Origin: Solirubrobacteraceae bacterium
GTDB taxonomy: Bacteria > Actinomycetota > Thermoleophilia > Solirubrobacterales > Solirubrobacteraceae
Reading direction: 5' to 3'
DNA length: 5,036 nt
Assembly: GCA_019683665.1 (NCBI GenBank)
Contig: JADGIB010000267.1
Location: forward strand, 1-5,036
A model generated the notes under the pieces. The model did no database searches. It worked only from the letters and a program-made list of their open reading frames with translations, and was not told where the DNA came from. This document shows positions 1-5,036 of this stretch, piece by piece (position 1 is the stretch's first letter; every line of letters starts with the position of its first letter). The translations under genes and the position numbers were made by a program.

Positions 1-852
1 GTGGACGGTGAGGGGCCGCAGCGCCCACACGAGCGGGCGCAGCGCGGGCCGCTGCGCCGGGGCGTCGAGCCAGGCGCGCGCCCGGGCGCGGTTGGCGGGG
101 TCGCGCAGCCAGCGGACCGCGACGACGATCGCGACGACGACGACGATGACCGTGCCGAGCGCGAACGCGCCTCGTCCCGCGTAGTCGGCGACGGTCCCGA
201 AGCTCTGCCAGAAGACGTAGCCGAGCAGGCAGAACGTCGTGCCCCACAGGCCGGCGCCGATGATGTCGTAGGGCAGGAAGCGCCGCAGCGGCATCCCCGA
301 GGAGCCGGCGATGAACGGCGCGACGGCCCGGACGAGCCCGACGAAGCGCCCGATGAGGACGGCCTTGCCGCCGTGGCGGTCGAAGAAGCGCTCGACCTGC
401 GCCAGGCGCGCCGGGGTGATCTTGAAGCGCGGGCCGTGGCGGACGAGGAAGTCGCGCCCGAGCCGACGGCCCAGGACGAAGCTCGTGACGTCGCCGGCGA
501 CCGCGCACGCCCACACGAGCGCGATCAGCAGGAAGATGTCGATCTCCCCCTGGCCGGCGATGACGCCGCCGACGAGGATCGTCGTCTCGCCGGGGGCGAT
601 GAGGCCGATGAACGCCCCGGTCTCGGCGAAGGCCATGACGGCGACGAGGAGGTAGGTCCAGGGGCCGAGCGCGCGGCCGAGGTCCTCGATGAGGTGCTCG
701 ACGTTCGGCAGGTGGACGACGCCGGTCGAGTAGACGGCGGCGGCGAGCGCGACGACGGCGCCGGCGGCGAGCTCGAGGCGGCCGAGCCGGCGCCGGCGCA
801 CCCACAGGAACGCCGCCAGCGCGATCGCCCCGGCCAGCCAGAGCGGCTTCAC
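1..852 (-). CDS. DedA-family membrane protein, C-terminus cut by window edge (probable DedA/PAP2 fusion)
   Basis: The frame opens with GTG at 852 and stays open for 284 codons to the window edge. Members of this SNARE-associated/DedA family are integral membrane proteins; several are linked to recycling (flipping) of undecaprenyl phosphate and other lipids. Visible hallmarks are the first re-entrant motif FAETGAFIGLIAPGE (residues 75-89), AGD with GRRLG (119-132), the Arg-containing block IGRFVGLVRAVAPFIAG (167-183), and SSGM followed by RRF (184-192). Hydrophobic stretches lie near 4-18, 28-46, 66-100, 106-128, 165-185, 196-213 and 229-247. Residues 1-46 add about two membrane segments before the DedA core. 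After the last helix comes an Arg/Ala/Pro-rich cytosolic-type linker (248-284) with no stop codon. This is longer than a simple DedA tail and resembles the linker of actinobacterial DedA proteins that continue into a PAP2 phosphatase. The PAP2 part is inference, because it would lie outside the window. The start overlaps the ispE stop by 4 bases (GTGA), so translation is probably coupled. Confidence 0.88.
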   Translation of the reverse strand, partial: MKPLWLAGAIALAAFLWVRRRRLGRLELAAGAVVALAAAVYSTGVVHLPNVEHLIEDLGRALGPWTYLLVAVMAFAETGAFIGLIAPGETTILVGGVIAGQGEIDIFLLIALVWACAVAGDVTSFVLGRRLGRDFLVRHGPRFKITPARLAQVERFFDRHGGKAVLIGRFVGLVRAVAPFIAGSSGMPLRRFLPYDIIGAGLWGTTFCLLGYVFWQSFGTVADYAGRGAFALGTVIVVVVAIVVAVRWLRDPANRARARAWLDAPAQRPALRPLVWALRPLTVH

Positions 853-1736
853 GGCGCCGGCCACCCGGGCTCGGGCGTGGCGACGAGCGGCGCCGGGTCG
901 CGCCCGTCGAGCGCGAACGCGGCCGCGGCCCGCGCCCGCCGCGGCCCGTGCGGGCCGAGGTAGAGCCCGAGGACGGTCGGGCCGGAGCCGCTGACCATCG
1001 CGATGTCGGCGCCGGCCCGGCGCGCCTCGTCGAGCGCGTCGCCGATCTCGGGGGCGAGCGACAGCGCCGCCGGCTGGAGGTCGTTGACGTAGAGGTGCGG
1101 GGGCAGGTCCCCCTGGCGGCGCAGCGCCTCGCGCACCTCGGCCAGCCGCTGCGCGAGGTCGGCGGGGTCGCGCGGCAGGCCGAGGCGGTCGGCCTCCCGG
1201 TAGACGGCGGCGGTCGACAGCGGCCGCCGCCCGGGGAGGACGAGGACGCCGAACGGGGCGCCGTCGCGCAGCGGCTCGACGTGCTCGCCGGCGCCGGTGG
1301 CCAGGGCGCGGCCGGGCCGCACCTGGGCGGGGACGTCGGCGCCGAGGCCGGCGGCGAGCTCGCGCAGGAGCGCCTCGTCGACGGGTCCGCCGGCGGCGCG
1401 CGCGGCGAGGCGCAGCGCGGCGGCGGCGTCGCCGGAGCCGCCGCCCATGCCAGCGGCGACCGGGACGCGCTTGGCGATCTCCAGCCGCTGCGGCGGCGCG
1501 TCCCAGCCGGTGGCGGCGCGGAAGGCCTGCAGGGCGGCGCCGGCGAGGTTCGGCCCCTCGACGCCCGGGCAGACGACCTCGTCGGCGGCCGCGCCGGGGC
1601 CCGCCGGGCGCATCGCCAGCTCGTCGGCGAGGCTGAGCGACTGCATGACGGAGACGAGCTCGTGGCGCCCGTCGGCCGGGCGGGTCGGGCCGAGGAAGAG
1701 GCAGAGGTTGATCTTCGCCGGGGCGCGCTCGGTCAC
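849..1736 (-). CDS. ispE: 4-diphosphocytidyl-2-C-methyl-D-erythritol kinase
   Basis: IspE phosphorylates the 2-hydroxyl of CDP-methylerythritol with ATP, a cytosolic step of the non-mevalonate (MEP) pathway to IPP and DMAPP. The 295-residue product has a typical length and all three GHMP-kinase motifs. Motif I is APAKINLCL (5-13), with Lys8 matching E. coli Lys10. The glycine-rich ATP loop is GMGGGSGDAAAAL (96-108). The C-terminal motif is SGSGPT (249-254). Catalytic Asp134 sits in LGADVP (131-136), matching E. coli Asp141. An oddity is DGRH (22-25) where the family usually has DGYH: Arg24 replaces the Tyr that stacks on cytosine (E. coli Tyr25), while the next His is kept and Tyr179 stands where E. 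coli has Phe185. The GTG start is chosen because it places motif I at the usual distance from the N-terminus, follows a GGAGG by 7 bases and overlaps the ksgA stop by 4 bases. The stop overlaps the DedA start in the same way. Confidence 0.96.
   Translation of the reverse strand: MTERAPAKINLCLFLGPTRPADGRHELVSVMQSLSLADELAMRPAGPGAAADEVVCPGVEGPNLAGAALQAFRAATGWDAPPQRLEIAKRVPVAAGMGGGSGDAAAALRLAARAAGGPVDEALLRELAAGLGADVPAQVRPGRALATGAGEHVEPLRDGAPFGVLVLPGRRPLSTAAVYREADRLGLPRDPADLAQRLAEVREALRRQGDLPPHLYVNDLQPAALSLAPEIGDALDEARRAGADIAMVSGSGPTVLGLYLGPHGPRRARAAAAFALDGRDPAPLVATPEPGWPAP
861..866 (-). promoter_or_regulatory. Weak Shine-Dalgarno-like site for the DedA gene
   Basis: On the minus strand this reads GGGTGG, 8 bases before the GTG start at 852 and inside the last codons of ispE. 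It matches the anti-Shine-Dalgarno only partly. The 4-base stop/start overlap may matter more for initiation here. Confidence 0.3.
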
Positions 1737-2563
1737 GCGGCGGCCTCCAGGCGCTCGTAGAGGGCGCGGAAGTCCTCGGGGCCGAGCCGCTCGGCGCGCG
1801 CGTCGGGCGGGAAGCCGAGCGCCTCGAGGGCGGCGCGGGCGGCGTCGCGCACGCCGGGCCGGGCGAGATCGAGCGAGCGCGGCAGCGCCTTGCGCCGGTG
1901 CGCGAACGCCTGCTGGACGAGCGCGCGCAGGCCGGGCGGCGCGGCCGGGCCGGTGCGGCGCAGGCCGACGAGGACGGAGTCGACGTTGGGGACGGGGAAG
2001 AAGACGGTCCGCGACACGGCGCGCAGGACCCGCACCTCGCAGGCGAGCTGGGCGATGACGCTGGGCACGCCGTAGGCGGGCGTCGCGGGCCGCGCCGCGA
2101 GCCGCTGGCCGACCTCCTTCTGGACCATCGCCACCCACGTCGTCGCCTGCGGGAGCTGCTCGATCGTGCGCAGGATCGCCGACGCGGCGATCCCGTAGGG
2201 CAGGTTCGCGACGACCTTCGTCGGCGGCGGGTCGAGCGCGGCCAGGTCGAGGGCCATCGCGTCGGCGAGGTGGAGGGTCGTGTTCGCGAACGGGTCGAGC
2301 GCGTCGCGCAGCGCCGGCTCCAGGCCGCGGTCGACCTCGACGACGTGGACGTGGGCGCAGCGCGCGGCGAGGTACTCGGAGAGGACGCCGAGGCCGCCGC
2401 CGATCTCCAGGCAGACGTCGCCGGGGCCGAGCTCGGCGGCGCGCTCGATGACGCCGAGGATGTTCGAGTCGACGAGGAAGTTCTGGCCGAGCTCGCGGTT
2501 GGGCCGGACCTGGAACTGCGCCAGGCGCCGGAGGCTCGGTTGCGACGGCAGGCCGTCGCTCAC
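1733..2563 (-). CDS. rsmA: 16S rRNA (adenine1518-N6/adenine1519-N6)-dimethyltransferase
   Basis: RsmA (KsgA) uses S-adenosylmethionine to dimethylate two adjacent adenines in the 3' terminal helix 45 loop of 16S rRNA, a late step in 30S assembly; its loss gives kasugamycin resistance in many bacteria. The 276-residue product has the family signatures in order: LGQNFLVD (25-32), the SAM-binding glycine loop LEIGGGLGVL (52-61, usually EIGPGLG), VEVDRGLEPAL (75-85) with the acidic residues that bind the cofactor, catalytic NLPY (120-123), FFPVPNVDSV (188-197) and the C-terminal helix FAHRRKALPRSL (220-231). The residue after NLPY is Gly rather than the common Asn. The GTG start at 2563 is favoured because it overlaps the tatD stop by 4 bases and leaves a normal N-terminal leader before QNFL. 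No Shine-Dalgarno precedes it, so translation is probably coupled to tatD. The stop overlaps the ispE start. In mycobacteria and streptomycetes rpfB usually sits just before this gene; it is absent here. Confidence 0.96.
   Translation of the reverse strand: MSDGLPSQPSLRRLAQFQVRPNRELGQNFLVDSNILGVIERAAELGPGDVCLEIGGGLGVLSEYLAARCAHVHVVEVDRGLEPALRDALDPFANTTLHLADAMALDLAALDPPPTKVVANLPYGIAASAILRTIEQLPQATTWVAMVQKEVGQRLAARPATPAYGVPSVIAQLACEVRVLRAVSRTVFFPVPNVDSVLVGLRRTGPAAPPGLRALVQQAFAHRRKALPRSLDLARPGVRDAARAALEALGFPPDARAERLGPEDFRALYERLEAAA
1744..1748 (-). promoter_or_regulatory. Shine-Dalgarno sequence for ispE
   Basis: The minus strand reads GGAGG here, 7 bases before the ispE GTG at 1736 and within the last codons of ksgA (Leu-Glu-Ala). 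It is the only canonical ribosome binding site seen at any gene junction in this window and supports the chosen ispE start. Confidence 0.75.
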
Positions 2564-3309
2564 CAGCCGAAGACCCGGGCGGCCGTGCGCTCGAGGTCGC
2601 GCTCGAGCTCCTCCAGGGCGACGCCGCGCCGCTCGGCCAGGAAGCGCGCCGTGTGGACGACGAACGCGGGCTGGTTGCGCTCCTTGCGGACGGCCTGCGG
2701 CGTGAGGTACGGGGCGTCGGTCTCGACGAGGAGGCGCTCGGCGGGGACGCGCTCGGCCGCCGCGGCGAGCGCCTCGTTGCGCGGGTAGGTGACGTTGCCG
2801 GCGAAGGAGACGTACCAGCCGCGGTCGAGCGCCTCGTCGAGGTGGCCGGGCATCGAGAAGCAGTGGAGGACGACGGTGACGCCCTCGGCGTCCTCGCGGA
2901 GGATCGCGAGCGTGTCCTCCTCGGCCTCGCGGGTATGGATGACGAGCGGCTTGCCGGTCTCGCGGGCGAGCGCGATCTGGGCCCGGAAGGCCCGCTCCTG
3001 GTCCTCGCGCGGCGCGCGGTCGCGGTAGTAGTCGAGGCCGGTCTCGCCGATCGCCGCGCAGCGCTCGTGGGCGGCCAGCGCGCGCAGCTCGGCCAGGTCG
3101 GCGTCGTCGAAGCCGTGGGCGAGGTTCGGGTGGCGGCCGATCGCGGCCCACACCTGCGGGAACGCCTCGGCGGCGGCGAGCGCGCTGCGGCAGGAGCCGC
3201 CGTCGATCCCGACGGTGAGCATCTTCGTCACGCCCACCGCCTCGGCCGCCGCGACGAGCTCGTCGTTCGGCGGCTCGCAGCTGTCGAGGTGGGTGTGGGA
3301 GTCGATCAT
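2560..3309 (-). CDS. tatD: TatD-family metal-dependent hydrolase (3'-5' DNase)
   Basis: TatD proteins are cytosolic TIM-barrel metallohydrolases. Characterised members act as 3'-5' exonucleases or DNases in DNA repair and nucleic acid turnover. The 249-residue product has a normal length and all expected metal ligands: the HxH motif in DSHTHLD (3-9; His5 and His7), Glu89 in GETGLDYY (88-95), His125 in VIHTRE (123-128), His149 in LHCF (148-151) and Asp198 in ETDAPYLTP (196-204). It also has the conserved FAGNVTYP segment (169-176) and an Arg/Lys-rich RKERN (208-212), a variant of the usual RGKRN. The ATG at 3309 is chosen because MIDSHTHLD is the standard TatD N-terminus and the ATG overlaps the metG stop by 4 bases (ATGA). 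Open frame upstream of it only shadows metG. No good Shine-Dalgarno is seen at the right distance. The exact in vivo substrate cannot be read from the sequence. Confidence 0.95.
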   Translation of the reverse strand: MIDSHTHLDSCEPPNDELVAAAEAVGVTKMLTVGIDGGSCRSALAAAEAFPQVWAAIGRHPNLAHGFDDADLAELRALAAHERCAAIGETGLDYYRDRAPREDQERAFRAQIALARETGKPLVIHTREAEEDTLAILREDAEGVTVVLHCFSMPGHLDEALDRGWYVSFAGNVTYPRNEALAAAAERVPAERLLVETDAPYLTPQAVRKERNQPAFVVHTARFLAERRGVALEELERDLERTAARVFGW

Positions 3310-4829
3310 CGCTTCGGGAAGAGCGGCTCCAGCGCCTCGACCTCGATCGGGGCCGGGGTCCAGCGCGCGGCGTCGATGCGCAGGTCGTCGGGCCCGGTGC
3401 GCCCGAGCGCGGCCATGAGCTTCGCGGTCGCGCCCGGCAGATACGGGGCGAGCAGGACGGTGACGATCCGCACGCCCTCGTGGAGCGTGGCGAGGACGCG
3501 GTCGAGCTCGGCGGCCTGCTCGGGGTCCTTGGCCAGCTGCCAGGGGGCGCGTTCCTCGACGTAGCGGTTCAGGCGCCGCACGCGCTTCCAGATCTCCTCG
3601 AGCGCGGTCGTGATCTCGGCCCGGTCGAGGTGGGCGCAGACGGTCTCGACCAGCCCCTCGAAGTCGGCGACGAGCGCGGGGTCGTGCTCGGTCGCGGGCA
3701 GCCGGCCGTCGCGGTAGCGGCGGATCATCGCGATCGTGCGGCTGGCGAGGTTGCCGTAGTCGTTGGCGAGCTCGGTCTCGTAGCGGGTCATGAAGCCGCT
3801 CTCGGAGACCGGGCCGTCCTGGCCGAAGGCGACCTCGCGGGCGAGGTAGAAGCGCAGCGCGTCGGCGCCGAAGTCCTCGATGACCTTGAACGGGTCGATG
3901 ACGTTGCCGCGCGACTTGCTCATCTTCTCGCCCTCGCCGCCGTCCTCGGACGGGGTCAGCAGGAAGCCGTGGACGAAGACGTGCTCGGGGACCGGCAGGC
4001 CGGCGGCCATGAGCAGCGCCGGCCAGTAGATCGTGTGGAACTTGAGGATGTCCTTGCCGATGATGTGGTACGTCGCCGGCCAGAACCTCCCGGTCAGGTC
4101 CTGCTGCCTGCCGCGCGCGAACCCGAGCGCCGTGTAGTAGTTCAGCAGCGCGTCGAACCAGACGTAGAAGACCTGGGAGCGGTCCCACGGCACCTCGACG
4201 CCCCAGCGCAGCTTCGGCCGGGTGAGGCTGACGTCCTGCAGGCCGCCGGCCAGGAAGGCGCGCGCCTCGTTGTAGCGGTGGCGCGGCATGACGAAGTCGG
4301 GGCGCTCGTCGAACAGCCGCTCGAGCTCGCCCTGGAAGGCCGACAGCTCGAAGAACCAGTTGTCCTCGCGCTCGCGCGTGAGCGGGATCTTGTGGATCGG
4401 GCAGGTGTTGCCGGGGCCGATCTCGGCCTCGGTCTTGAAGTCCGCGCAGCGCGGGCAGTACCAGCCCTCGTAGGTGCCCTCGTAGACGTAGCCGTTCTCG
4501 CGGACGCGCGTGAGCACCTCCTGGACCCGGCGGATGTGCTCGGGGTCGGTGGTGCGGATGAAGAAGTCGTTGGAGACGTCCAGCAGCGGCATGAGGTCCT
4601 GGAACCGCTGCGAGTTGCGGTCGGCGAGCTCGATCGGCGCGACGCCCTGCTCCTCGGCGGCGATGGCGACCGGCTCGCCGTGCTCGTCGGTCCCGGTGAG
4701 GAAGAAGACGTCCTCCCCGCGCTGGCGCTGGTGGCGCGCGAGCACGTCGGCGGCGATCGCCGTGTACGCGTGCCCCAGATGCGGTGCCGCGTTGACGTAG
4801 TAGATGGGGGTCGTGATGTAGAACGGCAC
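3306..4829 (-). CDS. metG: Methionyl-tRNA synthetase
   Basis: This class I aminoacyl-tRNA synthetase joins methionine to initiator and elongator tRNA-Met in the cytosol, using ATP. The 507-residue product shows FYITTPIYYVNAAPHLGHAY (3-22) with the HLGH form of the HIGH motif at 17-20, GTDEHG (46-51), the methionine-pocket strand YVWFDALLNYY (222-232), HIIGKDILKFH (255-265) and KMSKS (302-306). The connective insert carries one zinc knuckle of C-x2-C...C-x2-H type (Cys125, Cys128, Cys143, His146), as in the Thermus-like subgroup, not the four-Cys, two-knuckle E. coli form. The anticodon-binding helix bundle follows, with NDYGN (356-360) and RYVEERAPWQLAKD (422-435). There is no C-terminal EMAP/tRNA-binding extension, as is common in actinobacterial enzymes of about 510-520 residues. 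The GTG start at 4829 gives the standard N-terminus and lies 11 bases after the preceding gene's stop. No convincing Shine-Dalgarno is visible there. The stop overlaps tatD by 4 bases. Confidence 0.97.
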   Translation of the reverse strand: MPFYITTPIYYVNAAPHLGHAYTAIAADVLARHQRQRGEDVFFLTGTDEHGEPVAIAAEEQGVAPIELADRNSQRFQDLMPLLDVSNDFFIRTTDPEHIRRVQEVLTRVRENGYVYEGTYEGWYCPRCADFKTEAEIGPGNTCPIHKIPLTREREDNWFFELSAFQGELERLFDERPDFVMPRHRYNEARAFLAGGLQDVSLTRPKLRWGVEVPWDRSQVFYVWFDALLNYYTALGFARGRQQDLTGRFWPATYHIIGKDILKFHTIYWPALLMAAGLPVPEHVFVHGFLLTPSEDGGEGEKMSKSRGNVIDPFKVIEDFGADALRFYLAREVAFGQDGPVSESGFMTRYETELANDYGNLASRTIAMIRRYRDGRLPATEHDPALVADFEGLVETVCAHLDRAEITTALEEIWKRVRRLNRYVEERAPWQLAKDPEQAAELDRVLATLHEGVRIVTVLLAPYLPGATAKLMAALGRTGPDDLRIDAARWTPAPIEVEALEPLFPKR

Positions 4830-4840
4830 GGCGACGCAGG

Positions 4841-5036
4841 CTACTCGGGCGCGGCGGCGATGCGGGACGAGATCGCGCGCCCGCGCGCCCGCGCACGGGC
4901 CCGGACCGCCCCGGCGGGGAGGGCGAGCGCGGCGAGCGCGGCGCCGATCCAGGCCGGCGTCGGCACGCGGCCGGGCGCGGCGGCGGGCGCGGGCGCCGCG
5001 ACCGGCGCGGGCGCCGCGACCGGCGCGGGCGCCGCG
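4841..5036 (-). CDS. C-terminal end of an unidentified Pro/Ala-rich, probably membrane-anchored protein (partial)
   Basis: A frame that is open from the window edge ends with TAG at 4843-4841, giving 64 readable residues. They fall into three blocks. Residues 1-27 are a Pro/Ala linker with a repeated VAAPAP hexapeptide. Residues 28-44 are a hydrophobic stretch (PAWIGAALAALALPAGAV region) suited to one membrane helix. Residues 45-54 form an Arg/Ala tail (RARARARGR), followed by a short end, AISSRIAAAPE. A linker, then a helix, then a basic tail is the layout of an exported protein with a C-terminal membrane anchor and basic cytosolic end. It is also the layout of sortase substrates, but no LPxTG-like motif is visible. 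The stop lies 11 bases before the metG start on the same strand, so it probably shares the transcript. I do not recognise the protein, because its functional domain is outside the window. High GC makes chance open frames common, so the call rests on the structured composition and the spacing. Confidence 0.6.
   Translation of the reverse strand, partial: AAPAPVAAPAPVAAPAPAAAPGRVPTPAWIGAALAALALPAGAVRARARARGRAISSRIAAAPE
4986..5036 (-). repeat. 18-base tandem repeat encoding a VAAPAP hexapeptide
   Basis: The sequence is exactly periodic at 18 bases from 4986 to the window edge, giving about 2.8 copies without mismatch; it may continue beyond. The period is a multiple of three. On the minus strand each unit encodes Val-Ala-Ala-Pro-Ala-Pro, so copy-number change would lengthen or shorten the linker without breaking the frame. 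Confidence 0.85.

Larger units (their letters stand above)
1..4829 (-). other. Predicted operon metG-tatD-rsmA-ispE-dedA
   Basis: Five same-strand genes follow one another with no intergenic space. Stop and start codons overlap by 4 bases at 3306-3309 (ATGA), 2560-2563 (GTGA), 1733-1736 (GTGA) and 849-852 (GTGA). No inverted repeat with a T-run and no recognisable promoter lies between them. The partial gene upstream of metG, 11 bases away, probably belongs to the same transcript, so the promoter should lie outside the window. Co-transcription is inferred from layout only. Confidence 0.8.

Noticed and set aside
118..150. Run of gac/gat triplets resembling a microsatellite
   Set aside because: On the minus strand it encodes a Val/Ile-rich transmembrane helix of the DedA protein with mixed codons, so it is explained by coding.
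1..963. Long plus-strand open frame rich in Asp, Glu, Arg and Ala
   Set aside because: It is antisense to the DedA gene and the end of ispE. Its composition is the typical GC-rich shadow pattern with no domain or motif, whereas the minus-strand frame has clear DedA motifs.
948..2058. Plus-strand open frames opposite ispE and rsmA
   Set aside because: They are low-complexity Gly/Ala/Arg/Glu translations antisense to genes with complete catalytic motifs, and no family is recognisable.
1737..2138. Upstream extension of the ispE frame into rsmA
   Set aside because: It is an Arg/Ala-rich shadow of rsmA. The GTG at 1736 has a GGAGG at good spacing and gives the family N-terminus.
2564..3151. Upstream extension of the rsmA frame into tatD
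   Set aside because: It is an out-of-frame shadow of tatD. The family length and the LGQNFL position fit the GTG at 2563.
1898..3564. Plus-strand open frames opposite rsmA, tatD and metG
   Set aside because: They are shadows of the high-GC coding strand and show no recognisable family motif.
3310..4896. Upstream extension of the tatD frame, which stays open through metG
   Set aside because: The extension is Arg/Pro/Ala-rich out-of-frame metG sequence. MIDSHTHLD is the normal TatD N-terminus and its ATG overlaps the metG stop.
4866..4900. Alternating CG-rich tract that could form a hairpin or terminator-like structure
   Set aside because: It encodes the Arg/Ala tail of the upstream protein, has no T-run, and lies before metG in an apparent operon. 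The symmetry follows from the base composition.

Overview
The window is very GC-rich. Codon third positions are almost always G or C, and four of the five visible gene starts are GTG. All genes lie on the minus strand, so transcription runs from position 5036 toward position 1. The gene set and order (metG, tatD, ksgA/rsmA, ispE) match a conserved actinobacterial cluster. A DedA protein of the kind often fused to a PAP2 phosphatase follows directly, and no rpfB lies between tatD and ksgA. Together these suggest a deep-branching actinobacterium such as a member of the Thermoleophilia/Solirubrobacterales; that assignment is inference.

Layout in transcription order: (1) 5036-4841, the last 64 codons of an unidentified protein with a Pro/Ala repeat linker, one hydrophobic segment and an Arg-rich tail; (2) 4829-3306, metG, methionyl-tRNA synthetase; (3) 3309-2560, tatD, a metal-dependent deoxyribonuclease/hydrolase; (4) 2563-1733, ksgA/rsmA, the 16S rRNA dimethyladenosine methyltransferase; (5) 1736-849, ispE, CDP-methylerythritol kinase; (6) 852-1, the first 284 codons of a DedA-family membrane protein that runs off the window.

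Coding density is essentially complete. The only non-coding gap is 11 bases, before metG. Each of the four junctions from metG to dedA is a 4-base stop/start overlap (one ATGA, three GTGA), which points to a single translationally coupled operon. I found no internal promoter, terminator, tRNA, insertion sequence or CRISPR array.

The genes serve housekeeping functions: tRNA charging, ribosome maturation, isoprenoid precursor synthesis (which supplies the undecaprenyl carrier lipid) and a membrane protein of a family involved in lipid-carrier flipping. IspE and DedA/PAP2 may be linked through polyprenyl-phosphate metabolism, but this rests on family knowledge and adjacency only. I see no clear novel system. 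The points most worth a second look are the uncharacterised anchored protein at the right edge, the probable DedA-PAP2 fusion at the left edge, and an unusual residue in the IspE cytidine pocket.
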